A DNA stretch of 43,635 nucleotides from Halobacteriales archaeon QS_8_69_73 (GTDB lineage: Archaea; Halobacteriota; Halobacteria; Halobacteriales; Haloarculaceae): positions 1-43,635 of the forward strand of contig PXRZ01000023.1 of NCBI GenBank assembly GCA_003022945.1, read 5' to 3'. The notes under the pieces were generated by a model. The model saw nothing but the letters and a program-made list of their open reading frames with translations. It was not told the origin of the DNA and searched no databases. The translations under genes and the position numbers were made by a program. This document shows positions 26,546-35,749 of this stretch, piece by piece. Within the stretch, counting starts at the first letter, position 1; every line of letters begins with the position of its first letter.

Positions 26546-28099
26546 AGCGTCACGGAGGACACCCGGCTGGTCGCGGTCGGCCCCGACGACGGTGTCGAGT
26601 TCCATACGTTCGGGGAGTTCTGGGAGGAGCTCGACGCTCCGGTCCATCACGACGGGAAGTTCGAAAAGAAGCTCGTCGACGGTTCCGGATGGCAGACGTA
26701 CGTCTTCGACGAGGACCATCGCTCGGGGCTTCAGCCCATCGAACGTGCCATCAGGTACGAGGCCGACCTGGACGAGACGCTCCTCCGGATCGAGACGCAG
26801 TTCGGCCGCTCGCTCGATATCACGGAACACCACAGCCTCTTCCGGTACGACGACGGCATCGAGGAGGTCGCAGGGGCTGGCCTCCAGCCGGGTGACCACG
26901 TGCTTGCTCCTCGGAAACTCGATGTCGAGACGACCGAGTGGCGTATCGACGTCGTCGACACGGTCGACGAACCGTACGTCGTTATCGATGATCAAGTCGA
27001 GGACCTGCTGCGGACGGTCTGGGAGGAGGCGAGCCGGGGGAGCGCTACTCGTTCGAAGTTCAAGAACGGACTCGCCTACCGGCTCCGGAAGAACAAGATT
27101 CCGTACGGTCGGCTCGAGTCGATCCTCAAAGCGGGCGGGTTCGTCGTCCCGGAGAATTTGACGGTCGCCCGTTGGGGGTCCGAAACCGGCATCAGCCGGA
27201 CGATAAATATCGACCGGGAGTTCGCGTGGCTCCTCGGGATGTTCGTTGCCGAGGGCTCACTTTCCGGGTCGAGCCCGACGCTCCACAATTCGGAGAGGGA
27301 ACTCGTCGACCACGCCGCGTCGGTGGCCGAAGCACACCTCGGAACGCGACCGACCGTCGAGTGGTCGAACAAGTCGTATCGGGTCCGGTTCCCGACCGTA
27401 TTCGCGGACGTCCTGTACGAACTCGGCTTCGAGAACCGCGACTCGTACAGTTCGAGCGAGAAAATCGTCCCCGACGCGATACTCAGGGCGCCGAAGGACA
27501 TTACGCTGTCCTTCATCGAAGGGTTCCTCGTCGGCGACGGGAGCGAAACCGACATCGCGGACAACGACTTCAGCAGCGTCCAGTTCCACACGACTAGCGA
27601 GCATGTCAAGGACGGGTTCGTGTTTCTCGCCCACCGGTTCGGGATGGTTGCGAACGTCTCGCGTCGCGAGCGCGATTCCAGCAGGCAACCGATTTACAGG
27701 GTTTCCGTCTCCGGGGGGTCCGCCGACAACCCACTCCGGCGAGTATTAAACGGCGAGGAGTCGTACTTTCCAAAGAGTCTCACCGTCGGGATTCCCGGGG
27801 CACTAATGGAAGTTCGGGAGATGGACATCGACGGCGTCAAGCAGATTATACCGAAGTATCTCCGCCGACGCGAGAACGTCTCGCTGGAGAAGCTCCGAGA
27901 GATGATCGCGGAACTTGAAGAACGCGACCTCCCCCCGGAGGCACAGGATAGACTCGAGGAGATGCGCCCGCTCGTGGATGGTGACCTCTCGTATCTCCGG
28001 ATTACTGACATCCAGGAGGTCGACTACGACAGCTATCTCTACGACCTCCAGGTGGGCGGCGACCCGATATTCACGGCGAACTGGCTGTACGCCCACAAC
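26546..28099 (+). other. DP2 intein 2: 518-residue intein with LAGLIDADG homing endonuclease
   Basis: It begins at Ser1 after extein LPDQRGG (SVTEDTRLVAV, block A) and ends with LYAHN before Ser+1 (SMDAPLVMSS). Block B is SLDITEHHSL. The two endonuclease motifs are FAWLLGMFVAEGSL and LSFIEGFLVGDGSE, each with an acidic residue at the catalytic position (EG and DG), so the endonuclease may be active. Block F/G is YLYDLQVGGDPIFTANWLYA. The codon usage is less GC3-rich than the exteins, consistent with transfer. Only 29 extein residues separate it from intein 1. Confidence 0.9.
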
Positions 28100-28765
28100 T
28101 CTATGGACGCGCCCTTGGTCATGTCCTCGCGCATCGACCCCGCGGAGATCGACGACGAGGCCCACAACATGGACATCGTCTCGGAGTACCCGCGGGCATT
28201 CTACGAGGCGACCAGAGAGATGGCCGACCCGGGGGCGGTCGAGGAGCTCATCGACATCGGCGAGGACACCCTCGGCACGGCGGAGCAGTACCGCGGCTTC
28301 GAGCACACCCACGACACCGGCGACATCGCGCTGGGGCCGGACCTGTCGGCGTACAAGACGCTGGGGGACATGATGGAGAAGATGGACGCCCAGTTGGAGC
28401 TGTCCCGGAAACTGCGGTCGGTCGACGAGACGGACGTCGCCGAGCGGGTCATCGAATATCATTTCCTGCCGGACATCATCGGCAACCTGCGGGCCTTCTC
28501 CCGGCAGGAGACGCGCTGTCTCGGCTGCGGGGAGAAGTACCGCCGGGCGCCGCTGACCGGCGACTGCCGGGTCTGTGGCGGCGACGTCACCCTCACCGTC
28601 CACCGCGGGTCGGTGAACAAGTACATCGACACCGCCCTGCGGGTCGCCGAGGAGTACGACTGCCGGGAGTACACGAAACAGCGGCTCCACATCCTGGAGC
28701 GGTCCCTGGAGTCCATCTTCGAGGACGACACCAACAAACAGAGCGGCATCGCCGATTTCATGTAA

Positions 28766-28920
28766 CCCGAACTTTTTGTACGGGCCGGCTCCGCCGGCCC
28801 GGCAAAAACGTCGATGAAAAATAGCTCCTCGCTCCCGTCGCGCCTTCCCTACGGTCAGGCGCGGTGGTCGCTCGTCGCTACCGAGCGCTCACTCCGTTCG
28901 CGCTCGGGGAAACACCTCAT
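28766..28920. repeat. Composite palindromic element immediately after DP2
   Basis: Begins right after the DP2 stop with CCCGAACTTTTTG, a GC stem GGGCCGGC/GCCGGCCC, then GGCAAAAACGTCGATG and AAAAATAGCTCCTCG, followed by further hairpins. The core recurs after orc1 (38371 on) and inverted at 29864-29928. The stem differs in each copy but remains paired. The position after stops suggests a termination or 3'-end role, which is inference. Confidence 0.7.
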
Positions 28921-29018
28921 GATCAAAATACACGACCGGTGTCCTTCGTCATCCTGAAAAAGCTCTGTTCTTTTGGGTAACTCCGGTTGACCTATGCTCT
29001 CTGTAGGTGGTTTTTCGG

Positions 29019-29667
29019 TCAGTACCGTCGCTCTATTTCGTCTTTCGTCTCGCGGACGACCCGCCGTTCGGCGGCCCGAAGCGACCGCAGCGCCTCATCG
29101 GTGTACTCGACCTCGAACGCCGGCAGTCGGTCCACGACGAGTCCGCCGCCGAGCACCGTCCCCGGGTCGACGGTCGTGGTCATCCGGAAGGCCGACCGGT
29201 GGTCCTCCAGCGTCGTACGCGTCGTCGACGGCGTCCCAGAAGTCGTCGGACGGCGCCGCCACCAGCGGCCGGACGGCCTCGGCAAGCCCGCGCTGGCGGT
29301 CGAGCAGCCGGTTCCGGACCGTCCGCCGGCGGTCGGCCGATAGTCCCGACCGCAGGTTCGCCGCGTAGGCGTCGGTCTCCAGCAGCCGCTCACGGTAGGC
29401 GTCGCTCTCGGCGTCGCTCTCGACGTAGTCCAGCAGGACGTCGAACTGCGCGAGAATGCGGCGGCGGTAGGCGTCCAGCTCCGGTCGAACCACGTGCTCG
29501 TGGACGGCCTCGGAGTTCGCCAGTAGCCGGTCGACGGCGGCGCCGGCGGCGCCGGAAGCGTCCCCGAGCGCTCGCGAGACGCTGAACTCCCGCTCCGCGT
29601 AAGAGAGTGCGTCCTCGACGAAGCGCTCGAAGCCCGCGCGAGCGGCCTCTCTGGTCACGTCCCACAT
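29019..29667 (-). pseudogene. Conserved haloarchaeal hypothetical protein, frameshifted by a deletion near 29210
   Basis: Frame 1 from ATG 29667 begins MWDVTREAARAGFERFVEDA and is helical throughout (AYRRRILAQFDVLLDYVESD; RNRLLDRQRGLAEAVRPLV), ending FWDAVDDAYDA. Frame 2 then continues LEDHRSAFRMTTTVDPGTV, followed by FEVEYTDEALRSLRAAERRV and ERRY, before a stop at 29019-29021. The two halves read as one protein with a missing piece at the joint (GACG/CTGGAG). No domain, membrane helix or catalytic motif is visible. The N-terminal part is a long helical bundle. I do not know the function. It has the same kind of lesion as the kinase, DP2 and orc1 genes. Confidence 0.7.
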
Positions 29668-29967
29668 TCGGCGCGACGCTGTATTTAGTTGACGGCAGGA
29701 GGAGTGTCAACCAATAATGAGGGCCAGGTAAAAAAGTAGACACAGTATCTGGGATGCTGTCCTGTTCAGTGGCAAGCATCCGCGAGCGAACGAAGTGAGC
29801 GAGCGGTTCTCTCGCACGAGGCCAATGGCCGAGTGCGAGTAGCGACGAGTGACCGGAGGGAACGAGGAGCTATTTTTCATCGAAGTTTTTGCCGGCGCGC
29901 CGCAGGCGCGCCGTGCAAAAAGTTCGGGCGGAGAAGTTTTGCCCGGCCCCGACCCAACGGCCTGTAG
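29668..29967. repeat. Intergenic palindromes upstream of the MutS-like gene (inverted copy of the DP2-end element, core 29864-29928)
   Basis: No gene. An inverted repeat GGATGCT/AGCATCC brackets 29753-29783. Then come short hairpins, then the reverse complement of the element after DP2: CCCGAACTTTTTG, stem GGCGCGCC/GGCGCGCC, and GCAAAAACTTCGATGAAAAA. A box-like AGTTTTGCC at about 29935-29943 lies about 29 bp upstream of the MutS-like ATG. Confidence 0.65.
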
Positions 29968-31977
29968 ATGGAGTTCGAGGAGCTGGAAGCGGTGCCCGGT
30001 GTCGGCGCGAAGACGGCCGAGCGACTGTCGGAGCTCGACGACCCCGAGGCGGCGCTGGCGGCGGGCGACGTCGCGACCCTCGCGCAGGCGCCGGGCATCG
30101 GCGAGGGACGGGCCGCCCGCATCGCCCGGGCGGCCATCCGTCACGAACACGACGACGACGGGGAGTTCCTCGCCACCGCCCGGGCGCGAGAGATATACGA
30201 CGACGCCCTTGGGCTGCTGCAGGAACGGGCGGTCACCGACTACGCCCACAAGCGACTGGAGACATTCTACCCGAGCGCCGCCCGCTCGCGGATCGAGGAG
30301 GTGCGGTCGTTCGCCCGCGAGGCGGCCGACCGGGAGCCGACGCCGGCGGTGCTGGAGGCGCTAGAGGGCGTCGAGCCGCTGGAACCGCCGCGGGACGTCC
30401 GCGTTCGGGACCGCTGTCTGGCGACCAACGACGCCGAGACGTACGCCGCCGCCGGGGAGGCCGTCCCGGAGCTGAGCGTCGAGCTGGTCGACGACGCCCG
30501 CGGCATCGTCGACCTCGCGCGGGGGTACTCGACGGTGGTCGTCCTCGACGAGGCGTTCGCCGGCGTCGACGTCGACGGCGACGTCCGCGTCGAGCCGGCG
30601 GCCCTCGAGGAGCCGGCGGCGGTCGTCCCCGAGCGGACGCTGTCGTTTTTCGCGCGCAACCGCGACCGTCTGCGGGCGGCGGCGGCCGTCCACGAGGCCG
30701 CCGACCTCGGGGCGCCCTGCGACATCGCGGCGCTGGACGGCGCCCTCGCCCGGCTCAACGAGGACGGTACCGTCGCCGACGACGAAACGCTGGACGCGCT
30801 CAACGACGCGGTCGCGGACGTGGACGCCGCGGTCTCGATGGGCGAGAACGTCGCCAACGACCGCCTCCGGGCGGCCATCGAGGAGCGGGACGTCACGATC
30901 GAGGGCGCGGATCTGCTGTCGCTCGTCGAGCGCGGGGCGGGCGTCGACTCGCTGCTGCAGCGGGAGCTGTCCGAGGAGTTCGCCGAGGCCGTCGACGCCG
31001 CCCGGGACCACCTCGTCGACGCCCTGGGGGTCGAGGGGTACGAGTCGCTGGCCCGGCAAGCGTTCGGCGACGAGCCGACCTTCCCCGTCGAGCACGACGA
31101 ACGGGTCGTCGAGCGGCTCCGCGAGGAGCTGACCGCCGAGCGGGACCGGCGGGCCGCCGAGCTGAAACGCGAGCTCGCCGACGAGCTGCGGGAGATGCGG
31201 GCACCGGCCCGCGAGCTGGTCGACGCCGCCCTCGAGCTGGACGTCGAGCTGGCCGTGTCCCGCTTCGCCCGCGACTTCGACTGCACGTTTCCAGCCTTCG
31301 AGGGCCGTGGCGTCCGCGTCGACGGCGGCCGGTCACCGCTGCTCGACGTCGAGTTCGGGGCCGTCGAGCCCGTCGATTACGGCATCGGGGGCGTCGCGCT
31401 GCTGTCCGGCGTCAACAGCGGCGGCAAGACGTCGACGCTGGACCTGCTGGCGCTCGTGGTCGTGCTGGCACAGATGGGGCTACCGGTGCCGGCCGACGAC
31501 GCCCGCCTGGAGCGGTTCGAGGCGCTGCACTACCAGGCCAAGACTCAGGGGACGCTCGACGCCGGGGCCTTCGAGTCGACGCTCCGGGAGTTCGGCGAGC
31601 TCGTCGCCGGCGACCGCCGTCGGCTCGTCCTGGTCGACGAGCTGGAGTCCATCACGGAGCCGGGCGCCAGCGCCGTCATCATCGCCGGCATCCTCGAGGC
31701 GCTGACCGACAGCGACTCGACGGCGGTGTTCGTCTCCCACCTCGCCGGCGAGATCCGCGAAGCCACCGACATCGACGTCACCGTCGACGGCATCGAGGCC
31801 GTCGGCCTCGCCGACGGGGAGCTGCAGGTGAACCGCTCGCCCGTGAAGGACCACCTCGCGCGGTCGACGCCGGAGCTCATCGTCGAGAAACTGGCCGAGG
31901 AGAACGGCGACGAGCTGTACGACGAGCTGCTGGAGAAGTTCGACCGCGCCGACCGGACCGGCCGGGCGACCGACTGA
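29968..31977 (+). CDS. MutS-related ATPase with N-terminal helix-hairpin-helix
   Basis: A 669-residue protein of the haloarchaeal MutS-like group. It starts with two helix-hairpin-helix units (AVPGVGAKTAERLSEL; APGIGEGRAARIARA) that bind DNA without sequence specificity. Then come a long helical middle (LREELTAERDRRAAELKREL region) and a MutS-type ATPase: Walker A SGVNSGGKTSTLDLLAL near residues 480-496, Walker B RLVLVDELESITEPGA near 553, and the dimer-type signature VFVSHLAGEI. It lacks a mismatch-recognition domain (no FxE motif), so it is not canonical MutS; MutS5- or MutS2-like roles in recombination or DNA structure processing are possible. It contains no C-terminal Smr domain. The location beside replication genes fits a genome-maintenance role. 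Confidence 0.82.
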   Translation: MEFEELEAVPGVGAKTAERLSELDDPEAALAAGDVATLAQAPGIGEGRAARIARAAIRHEHDDDGEFLATARAREIYDDALGLLQERAVTDYAHKRLETFYPSAARSRIEEVRSFAREAADREPTPAVLEALEGVEPLEPPRDVRVRDRCLATNDAETYAAAGEAVPELSVELVDDARGIVDLARGYSTVVVLDEAFAGVDVDGDVRVEPAALEEPAAVVPERTLSFFARNRDRLRAAAAVHEAADLGAPCDIAALDGALARLNEDGTVADDETLDALNDAVADVDAAVSMGENVANDRLRAAIEERDVTIEGADLLSLVERGAGVDSLLQRELSEEFAEAVDAARDHLVDALGVEGYESLARQAFGDEPTFPVEHDERVVERLREELTAERDRRAAELKRELADELREMRAPARELVDAALELDVELAVSRFARDFDCTFPAFEGRGVRVDGGRSPLLDVEFGAVEPVDYGIGGVALLSGVNSGGKTSTLDLLALVVVLAQMGLPVPADDARLERFEALHYQAKTQGTLDAGAFESTLREFGELVAGDRRRLVLVDELESITEPGASAVIIAGILEALTDSDSTAVFVSHLAGEIREATDIDVTVDGIEAVGLADGELQVNRSPVKDHLARSTPELIVEKLAEENGDELYDELLEKFDRADRTGRATD

Positions 31978-32358
31978 CCGCCGGAATCCGGAGACGGCGC
32001 CGAACGATCCGGCCGTCGGCGGCCTGGGATTCCGAGGGCCGTATTTACTTAATCGAGAGCCGGCTGGTCAGCCGACATCGGGTGGGACCTCGAACGGGGC
32101 CGACCGCTCGCGCAGCGAGGGAAGCCTCGAGGTGGAGCGGTGACCGCAGGGAGCCGCGGAGCATCGTTCGGAAGACCGGAGGTCTTCCGTGATCACGAAA
32201 ATCGAAGATTTTCAGACGACAGCGAGGCGCAGCCCGCGAGCGGGAGGGGGCGTTTGGAAACGCCATCATCATCGCCGAGGCGCTACTCCCTCATAGTTAA
32301 ACGCTATCGTTCCGAGGCCCCGAAGGCTTAACACCCGGCGCAGCGTGGTGAAAGTGAA
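31978..32358. repeat. Intergenic palindromes upstream of the second orc gene (core 32089-32264)
   Basis: No gene in 380 bp. Hairpins include CGGAAGACCGGAGGTCTTCCG (32169-32189), GAAAATCGAAGATTTTC (32197-32213) and GGCGTTTGGAAACGCC (32249-32264). I searched for ORB motifs here and saw none. A box GGCTTAACA at 32325-32333 lies about 30 bp upstream of ATG 32359. Confidence 0.65.
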
Positions 32359-33483
32359 ATGTCCGACGACGACATGCTCTCGTGGGACGAGTCGGTGTTC
32401 CGCGACGAGCACGTCCTCGAACTGGACTACCTGCCGGAGGCGTTTCTCCACCGCGATGAGCAGATGAAGACGCTGAAGTACGCCCTCCGGCCGGCCGTCC
32501 GGGGCTCCCGGCCGCTGAACGTGATGGCCCGTGGGCCGCCGGGAACGGGCAAGACCACCGCCGTCCAGAAGCTGTTCGACGAGCTGACCGGCGTGACGGA
32601 CGTGGAGGTGGTGCGGGTGAACTGCCAGGTCGACTCCACGCGGTACGCCGTCTTCTCGCGGCTCTTCGAGGGCCTCTTCGAGTACGAGCCGCCGACCTCG
32701 GGCATCTCTTTCAAGAAGCTGTTCGGCCAGATCACCGACCACCTCGTCGAGGAGGACGAGGTACTGATCGTCGCCTTGGACGACGTGAACTACCTCTTCT
32801 ACGAGGACGAGGCCTCGGACACGCTGTACTCGCTGCTGCGCGCTCACGAGGCCCACAGCGGCGCGAAGATCGGCGTCATCGTCGTCTCCTCGGACCTCGA
32901 GCTGGACGTCATCGAGGAGCTAGACGGCCGCGTCCAGTCGGTGTTCCGCCCCGAGGAGGTGTACTTCTCGGCGTACGGCGAGCACGAGATCGTCGACATC
33001 CTCGAAGAGCGGGTCAAGCGCGCGTTCCGGGACGGCGCCGTCGGCACGCACGTCCTCGACCGGGTGGCCGAGCACACCGCCGACAGCGGCGGCGACCTCC
33101 GGGTGGGTATCGACCTGCTCCGCCGCGCCGGTCTGAACGCCGAGATGCGCGGCTCCGCCGAGGTGAGCTCCGACGACGTCGACGAGGCCTACGAGAAGGC
33201 CAAGTACGTCCACCTCTCGCGGCACCTGCGCGGCCTCTCGGAGTCCGAAGCGGCGCTGGTCCGCGTTCTCGCCGAACACGACGGGGAACGCGCCGGCGAC
33301 GTCTACGAGGTGTTCGACGAACGGACCGACCTCGGCTACACCCGCTACTCCGAGATCATCAACAAGCTCGACCAGCTCGGGCTCATCGACGCCGAGTACA
33401 CCGACGTCGAGGGGCGGGGTCGCTCGCGGGCACTGTCGCTGTCGTACGATGCCGAGGCGATACTCGAGAGGCTCAGGGAGTAA
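32359..33483 (+). CDS. Orc1/Cdc6 family replication initiator, second copy
   Basis: A 374-residue AAA+ ATPase of the archaeal Orc1/Cdc6 family, here of the Cdc6-2-like subgroup. The N-terminal RDEQMKTLKYALRPAVRGSR precedes Walker A MARGPPGTGKTTAVQKLF near residues 55-72. Walker B is VLIVALDDVNYLFYEDEAS near 135, with Asn-Tyr following the acidic pair. Sensor 1 is VIVVSSDLELD and sensor 2 GGDLRVGIDLLRRAG. A C-terminal winged-helix domain (ALVRVLAEHDGERAGDVYEV; GYTRYSEIINKLDQLGLI) would contact DNA. Unlike the orc1 gene it is intact. With no ORBs adjacent, it may act on another site or modulate the nearby origin; both are inference. The symbol is left empty because orc numbering differs between species. 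Confidence 0.92.
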   Translation: MSDDDMLSWDESVFRDEHVLELDYLPEAFLHRDEQMKTLKYALRPAVRGSRPLNVMARGPPGTGKTTAVQKLFDELTGVTDVEVVRVNCQVDSTRYAVFSRLFEGLFEYEPPTSGISFKKLFGQITDHLVEEDEVLIVALDDVNYLFYEDEASDTLYSLLRAHEAHSGAKIGVIVVSSDLELDVIEELDGRVQSVFRPEEVYFSAYGEHEIVDILEERVKRAFRDGAVGTHVLDRVAEHTADSGGDLRVGIDLLRRAGLNAEMRGSAEVSSDDVDEAYEKAKYVHLSRHLRGLSESEAALVRVLAEHDGERAGDVYEVFDERTDLGYTRYSEIINKLDQLGLIDAEYTDVEGRGRSRALSLSYDAEAILERLRE

Positions 33484-33935
33484 ACTACCCCGTCCTACGT
33501 CGCTCACCCACAGGGGGTTCGCTCGTTGAGGGTAGGGCGTTCCCACAGTGGTTTCGGCCCGGCCCCCGTGCATGGACGAGGCGCGACCTTCGTTGCAGTC
33601 GCGTTGTCCCGGCCGAACAGCGCACGTAGAGGTGCGACGCCGCCTTGAACTGATTCGGCCGGTCTGCGACACTCCCGCTTTAATTGTCGGTGGCCACGGC
33701 GTGGCCCCGACATCAGGGGACGGTTTAGGTGCGCCCCGCCTCGGCGAGACGTGCGCCCGCCGAGGCTTGCACAGGAAAATGTGAGTGGTTTCGTCAAAAA
33801 GGTATGGCCTCGACCCCGTCGCCCGCACCATGCACACCGAGAGTAGAGTCTCCATCCGCGTCGGGGTCCTCCCCACTTGACTCGCTCGCGTTGCTCGTTC
33901 ATTGAGGGTGGGGCCTTCGCCTCGAATCAGGTGGC
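33484..33935 (-). mobile_element. Relics of TnpB-type (IS1341/IS605-like) element right ends
   Basis: No intact gene. Two related segments on the minus strand share the pattern CCC-ACCCTCAAYGAACGAG with a later GGGG partner, as in hairpin right ends of TnpB elements: 33839-33915 (CCCCACCCTCAATGAACGAG ... GAGTCAAGTGGGG) and 33495-33545 (CCCTACCCTCAACGAGCGAA ... GACGGGGTAG). Short decayed frames resemble TnpB tails (GAGPKPLWERPTLNERTP). Between them are stop-rich stretches and a palindrome GGCCACGGCGTGGCC (33691-33705). Likely successive decayed insertions between orc and oapC. Confidence 0.45.
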
Positions 33936-33940
33936 TCACC

Positions 33941-34702
33941 TCAGCGGTCGTCGACGTCGGCGCCGATCCACTGGTCCGGCACCTGGATGACGTAACGGCC
34001 GTTTTCCTGGAGGGCGATGATGTACTCCTCACGGTCGTACAGCTCCATCAGGTTGAGCTCGTACTGCCCGGGTTCGACGATCTTGATGGACTCGAACTGG
34101 TCGTTCAGCTGCTCGCGCAGCTCCGCGAGGTCGGGGTCCTCGTCCGACGGCTCGCTGACGACCCGGTCGTCGTCGGCCGCCGGTGGTCCGTCGCTCGCGT
34201 CGGCCGGGTCGCCGCCGGCTGCCGGCGGCTCGTCACTGGCGTCGGTCGCGTCGTCGGGGTCCGGGACGTCCTCGGGGGCGGCGAGGCCGCTCCGGGCGTT
34301 CACCTGAGCGGCATCCTCGGCGGCGTCGGTGTCGGTGTCGGTGCCGGCCTCGCGGCGGGCGTCGGCGTCGATGATCTCGCCGTCGTCGCTCGCGTTACCG
34401 GCCGCGTCGGACTCGTCCGGCCAGGCGGCGTTCGGGTCCGGCTCGTCGCCGCCGGAGACGAAGTCCCGCACCCGGGTGGTCGCGCGGCCGACCGTCTCGG
34501 CGACCGACGACTCCTGGGGGTCGTCGGCCGGCTCCGGCTCCAGCGGCTCCGATGTCGGCTTCGGCTCCTCCGGTCCTTCGGGAACGTCGGCGCCCTGCGG
34601 GCGGAACTGGAACTTGTTGCCGCCGCACTCCGGACAGCCCGACAGCATCTCCTTGGAGCCGTCCTCGAACCGCTCGCCGCAGCCGGTACACTGGTGGGGC
34701 AT
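33941..34702 (-). CDS. oapC: Origin-associated zinc-ribbon protein OapC
   Basis: A 253-residue protein. The N-terminus is a zinc ribbon (MPHQCTGCGERFEDGSKEML; GCPECGG) with the CxxC...CxxC pattern. It is followed by a long disordered acidic linker rich in Asp, Pro and Ala (about residues 50-180) and a conserved C-terminal domain (ESIKIVEPGQYELNLMELYD; EEYIIALQENGRYVIQVPDQ). This is the layout of the OapC/ArvC zinc-ribbon family, whose gene lies beside the main haloarchaeal origin. The exact role in replication is not established. It is the third gene of an operon with oapA and oapB, with a 5-bp gap to oapB. The start at 34702 places the zinc ribbon at the extreme N-terminus, as usual. Confidence 0.85.
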   Translation of the reverse strand: MPHQCTGCGERFEDGSKEMLSGCPECGGNKFQFRPQGADVPEGPEEPKPTSEPLEPEPADDPQESSVAETVGRATTRVRDFVSGGDEPDPNAAWPDESDAAGNASDDGEIIDADARREAGTDTDTDAAEDAAQVNARSGLAAPEDVPDPDDATDASDEPPAAGGDPADASDGPPAADDDRVVSEPSDEDPDLAELREQLNDQFESIKIVEPGQYELNLMELYDREEYIIALQENGRYVIQVPDQWIGADVDDR

Positions 34703-34707
34703 CTGTT

Positions 34708-35103
34708 CTACCGTCGGGTGACGAGCGTGCTGATGAGCGTCTCGTCCTTGTGGAGGGTCTCGATGCGGTTCGCCGGGCCGATGACCGTCAGCTTGCTCGG
34801 GTCGTCGCTGCCCATCAGCCGCCCGAGGAAGCCGCCGTCGCCGCCGTCGCTCCCGGGGTAGGTCTCAATCTCGATGCCCGTGAAGCCGTCGGGGTTGATC
34901 TCCGACATCGTCCGCTCGATGAGCTTCGACTCCTCGTCGGGGTCGAGCCCGTCCTCGAGGATGACGATGTTGTCGTCGTGGACGCCGTCGAGGATGAGCC
35001 GGATCTTCTCCATCGTCCGCAGCCCATCCATCCGTTCGGCGCTTATCATGTCGATCTGGATGCCGTCGCCAGCGTCGTCGTCGCCGGTGGTCATTTCAGG
35101 CAT
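34708..35103 (-). CDS. oapB: Origin-associated protein OapB (DUF2073)
   Basis: A 131-residue protein of the OapB/ArvB (DUF2073) family. Recognisable blocks are IQIDMISAERMDGLRTMEKI and IRLILDGVHDDNIVILEDGL, then EESKLIERTMSEINPDGFTG and IEIETYP near the C-terminus. It is soluble and acidic at the start. Function is unknown, although the gene always travels with the Era-like GTPase oapA and the zinc-ribbon oapC next to an origin. The three genes are tightly packed here (4 bp from oapA, 5 bp to oapC), so they form one operon reading away from the origin. Confidence 0.86.
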   Translation of the reverse strand: MPEMTTGDDDAGDGIQIDMISAERMDGLRTMEKIRLILDGVHDDNIVILEDGLDPDEESKLIERTMSEINPDGFTGIEIETYPGSDGGDGGFLGRLMGSDDPSKLTVIGPANRIETLHKDETLISTLVTRR

Positions 35104-35107
35104 GGTA

Positions 35108-35749
35108 TCACCCGAAGTGCTCCGCGATGGTGTCGTACACTTCGTCCATGTTGTCGCCTTCGAGCGCCGACAGCGGTACCGTCTCGTGCTGGGGGAAGGC
35201 GTTGCTCACGCGCTGGACGCTGGCCTCCTCGAGGTCGATCTTGTTCGCGAAGATGAGCACCGGCAGATCCTGGCTCTCGATGATGCCGACGAGCATCGTG
35301 TTCACTTGGGTGAAGGGGTCCTCCGTCGAATCGAGGACGTAGATGACGCCGTCGACGTCCTCGCGGAGCCAGTGCATCGCCTCCGCGACGCCCTCGGTCG
35401 CTTCGCGGGACCGCCGGACGGCATCGTCTTCCTCGATGTCGTGTTCGAGGAACTCCTTGTAATCGACCTTCGTCGTCACGCCCGGCGTGTCGACGACGTC
35501 GATGGTGACGGACTTGCCGTTCCGTTTTATCTCGACGTTTTCCTTCCGGCGTGCGCGGCGCGTCTCGTGGGGGACGTGGCTCTCCGGCCCCACGGCGTCG
35601 CCGGTCCAGTCGCGGGCGATACGGTTGGCGAGCGTCGTCTTGCCGGCGTTGGGCGGGCCGTAGATGCCAATACGCTTCGGCTCGCTCCCCGCGAACAGGC
35701 TCGACGTCGCGCGGGATATACTCGATCTGAGTTCTGTTAGCAGTCCCAT
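35108..35749 (-). CDS. oapA: Origin-associated Era-like GTPase OapA
   Basis: A 213-residue small GTPase of the Era-like class. The G1 motif is GIYGPPNAGKTTLANRI near residues 28-44, G3 VDVVDTPGV near 86-94, G4 FANKIDLEEA near 168, and G5-like VPLSALEGDN near 194. A switch region and basic segment ETRRARRKENVEIKRNGKSV lie between G1 and G3. The product is expected to be a cytosolic GTP switch; in haloarchaea it is encoded at the main origin and is called OapA. A Shine-Dalgarno-like GGAGG lies a few bases before the ATG at 35749, so the message probably has a leader. First gene of the oapABC operon, divergent from orc1 across the origin. Confidence 0.88.
   Translation of the reverse strand: MGLLTELRSSISRATSSLFAGSEPKRIGIYGPPNAGKTTLANRIARDWTGDAVGPESHVPHETRRARRKENVEIKRNGKSVTIDVVDTPGVTTKVDYKEFLEHDIEEDDAVRRSREATEGVAEAMHWLREDVDGVIYVLDSTEDPFTQVNTMLVGIIESQDLPVLIFANKIDLEEASVQRVSNAFPQHETVPLSALEGDNMDEVYDTIAEHFG

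Larger units (their letters stand above)
23073..28765 (+). pseudogene. polC: DNA polymerase D large subunit DP2, with two inteins; frameshifted by an internal deletion near 25162
   Basis: The catalytic subunit of the archaeal replicative polymerase PolD. Frame 1 from ATG 23073 encodes the N-terminal half (VENILGIAGVAERV; NIYYAGPVRSAGGTAQALSV; FGHPSETGGFRLRYGRARN) up to GCRMGRPEKS. Frame 2 then resumes at PGLVEVQVGRRRCPDCD, a zinc-ribbon region (CPDC, CPNC, CWDC, CPRC). It continues through the catalytic core, interrupted by inteins at 25910-26458 and 26546-28099. It ends with the C-terminal zinc finger (CLGCGEKYRR, CRVCGGD) and a tail that looks like a PCNA-interacting peptide (QSGIADFM). In relatives, MGRPEKS is followed by a conserved segment of roughly 30 residues that is absent here, so sequence is missing. 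True loss of PolD would be expected to be lethal; an assembly gap is more likely. Confidence 0.9.

Noticed and set aside
32089-32264. Second origin upstream of the second orc gene
   Set aside because: I found hairpins but no ORB-type motif and no AT-rich stretch comparable to that near orc1.
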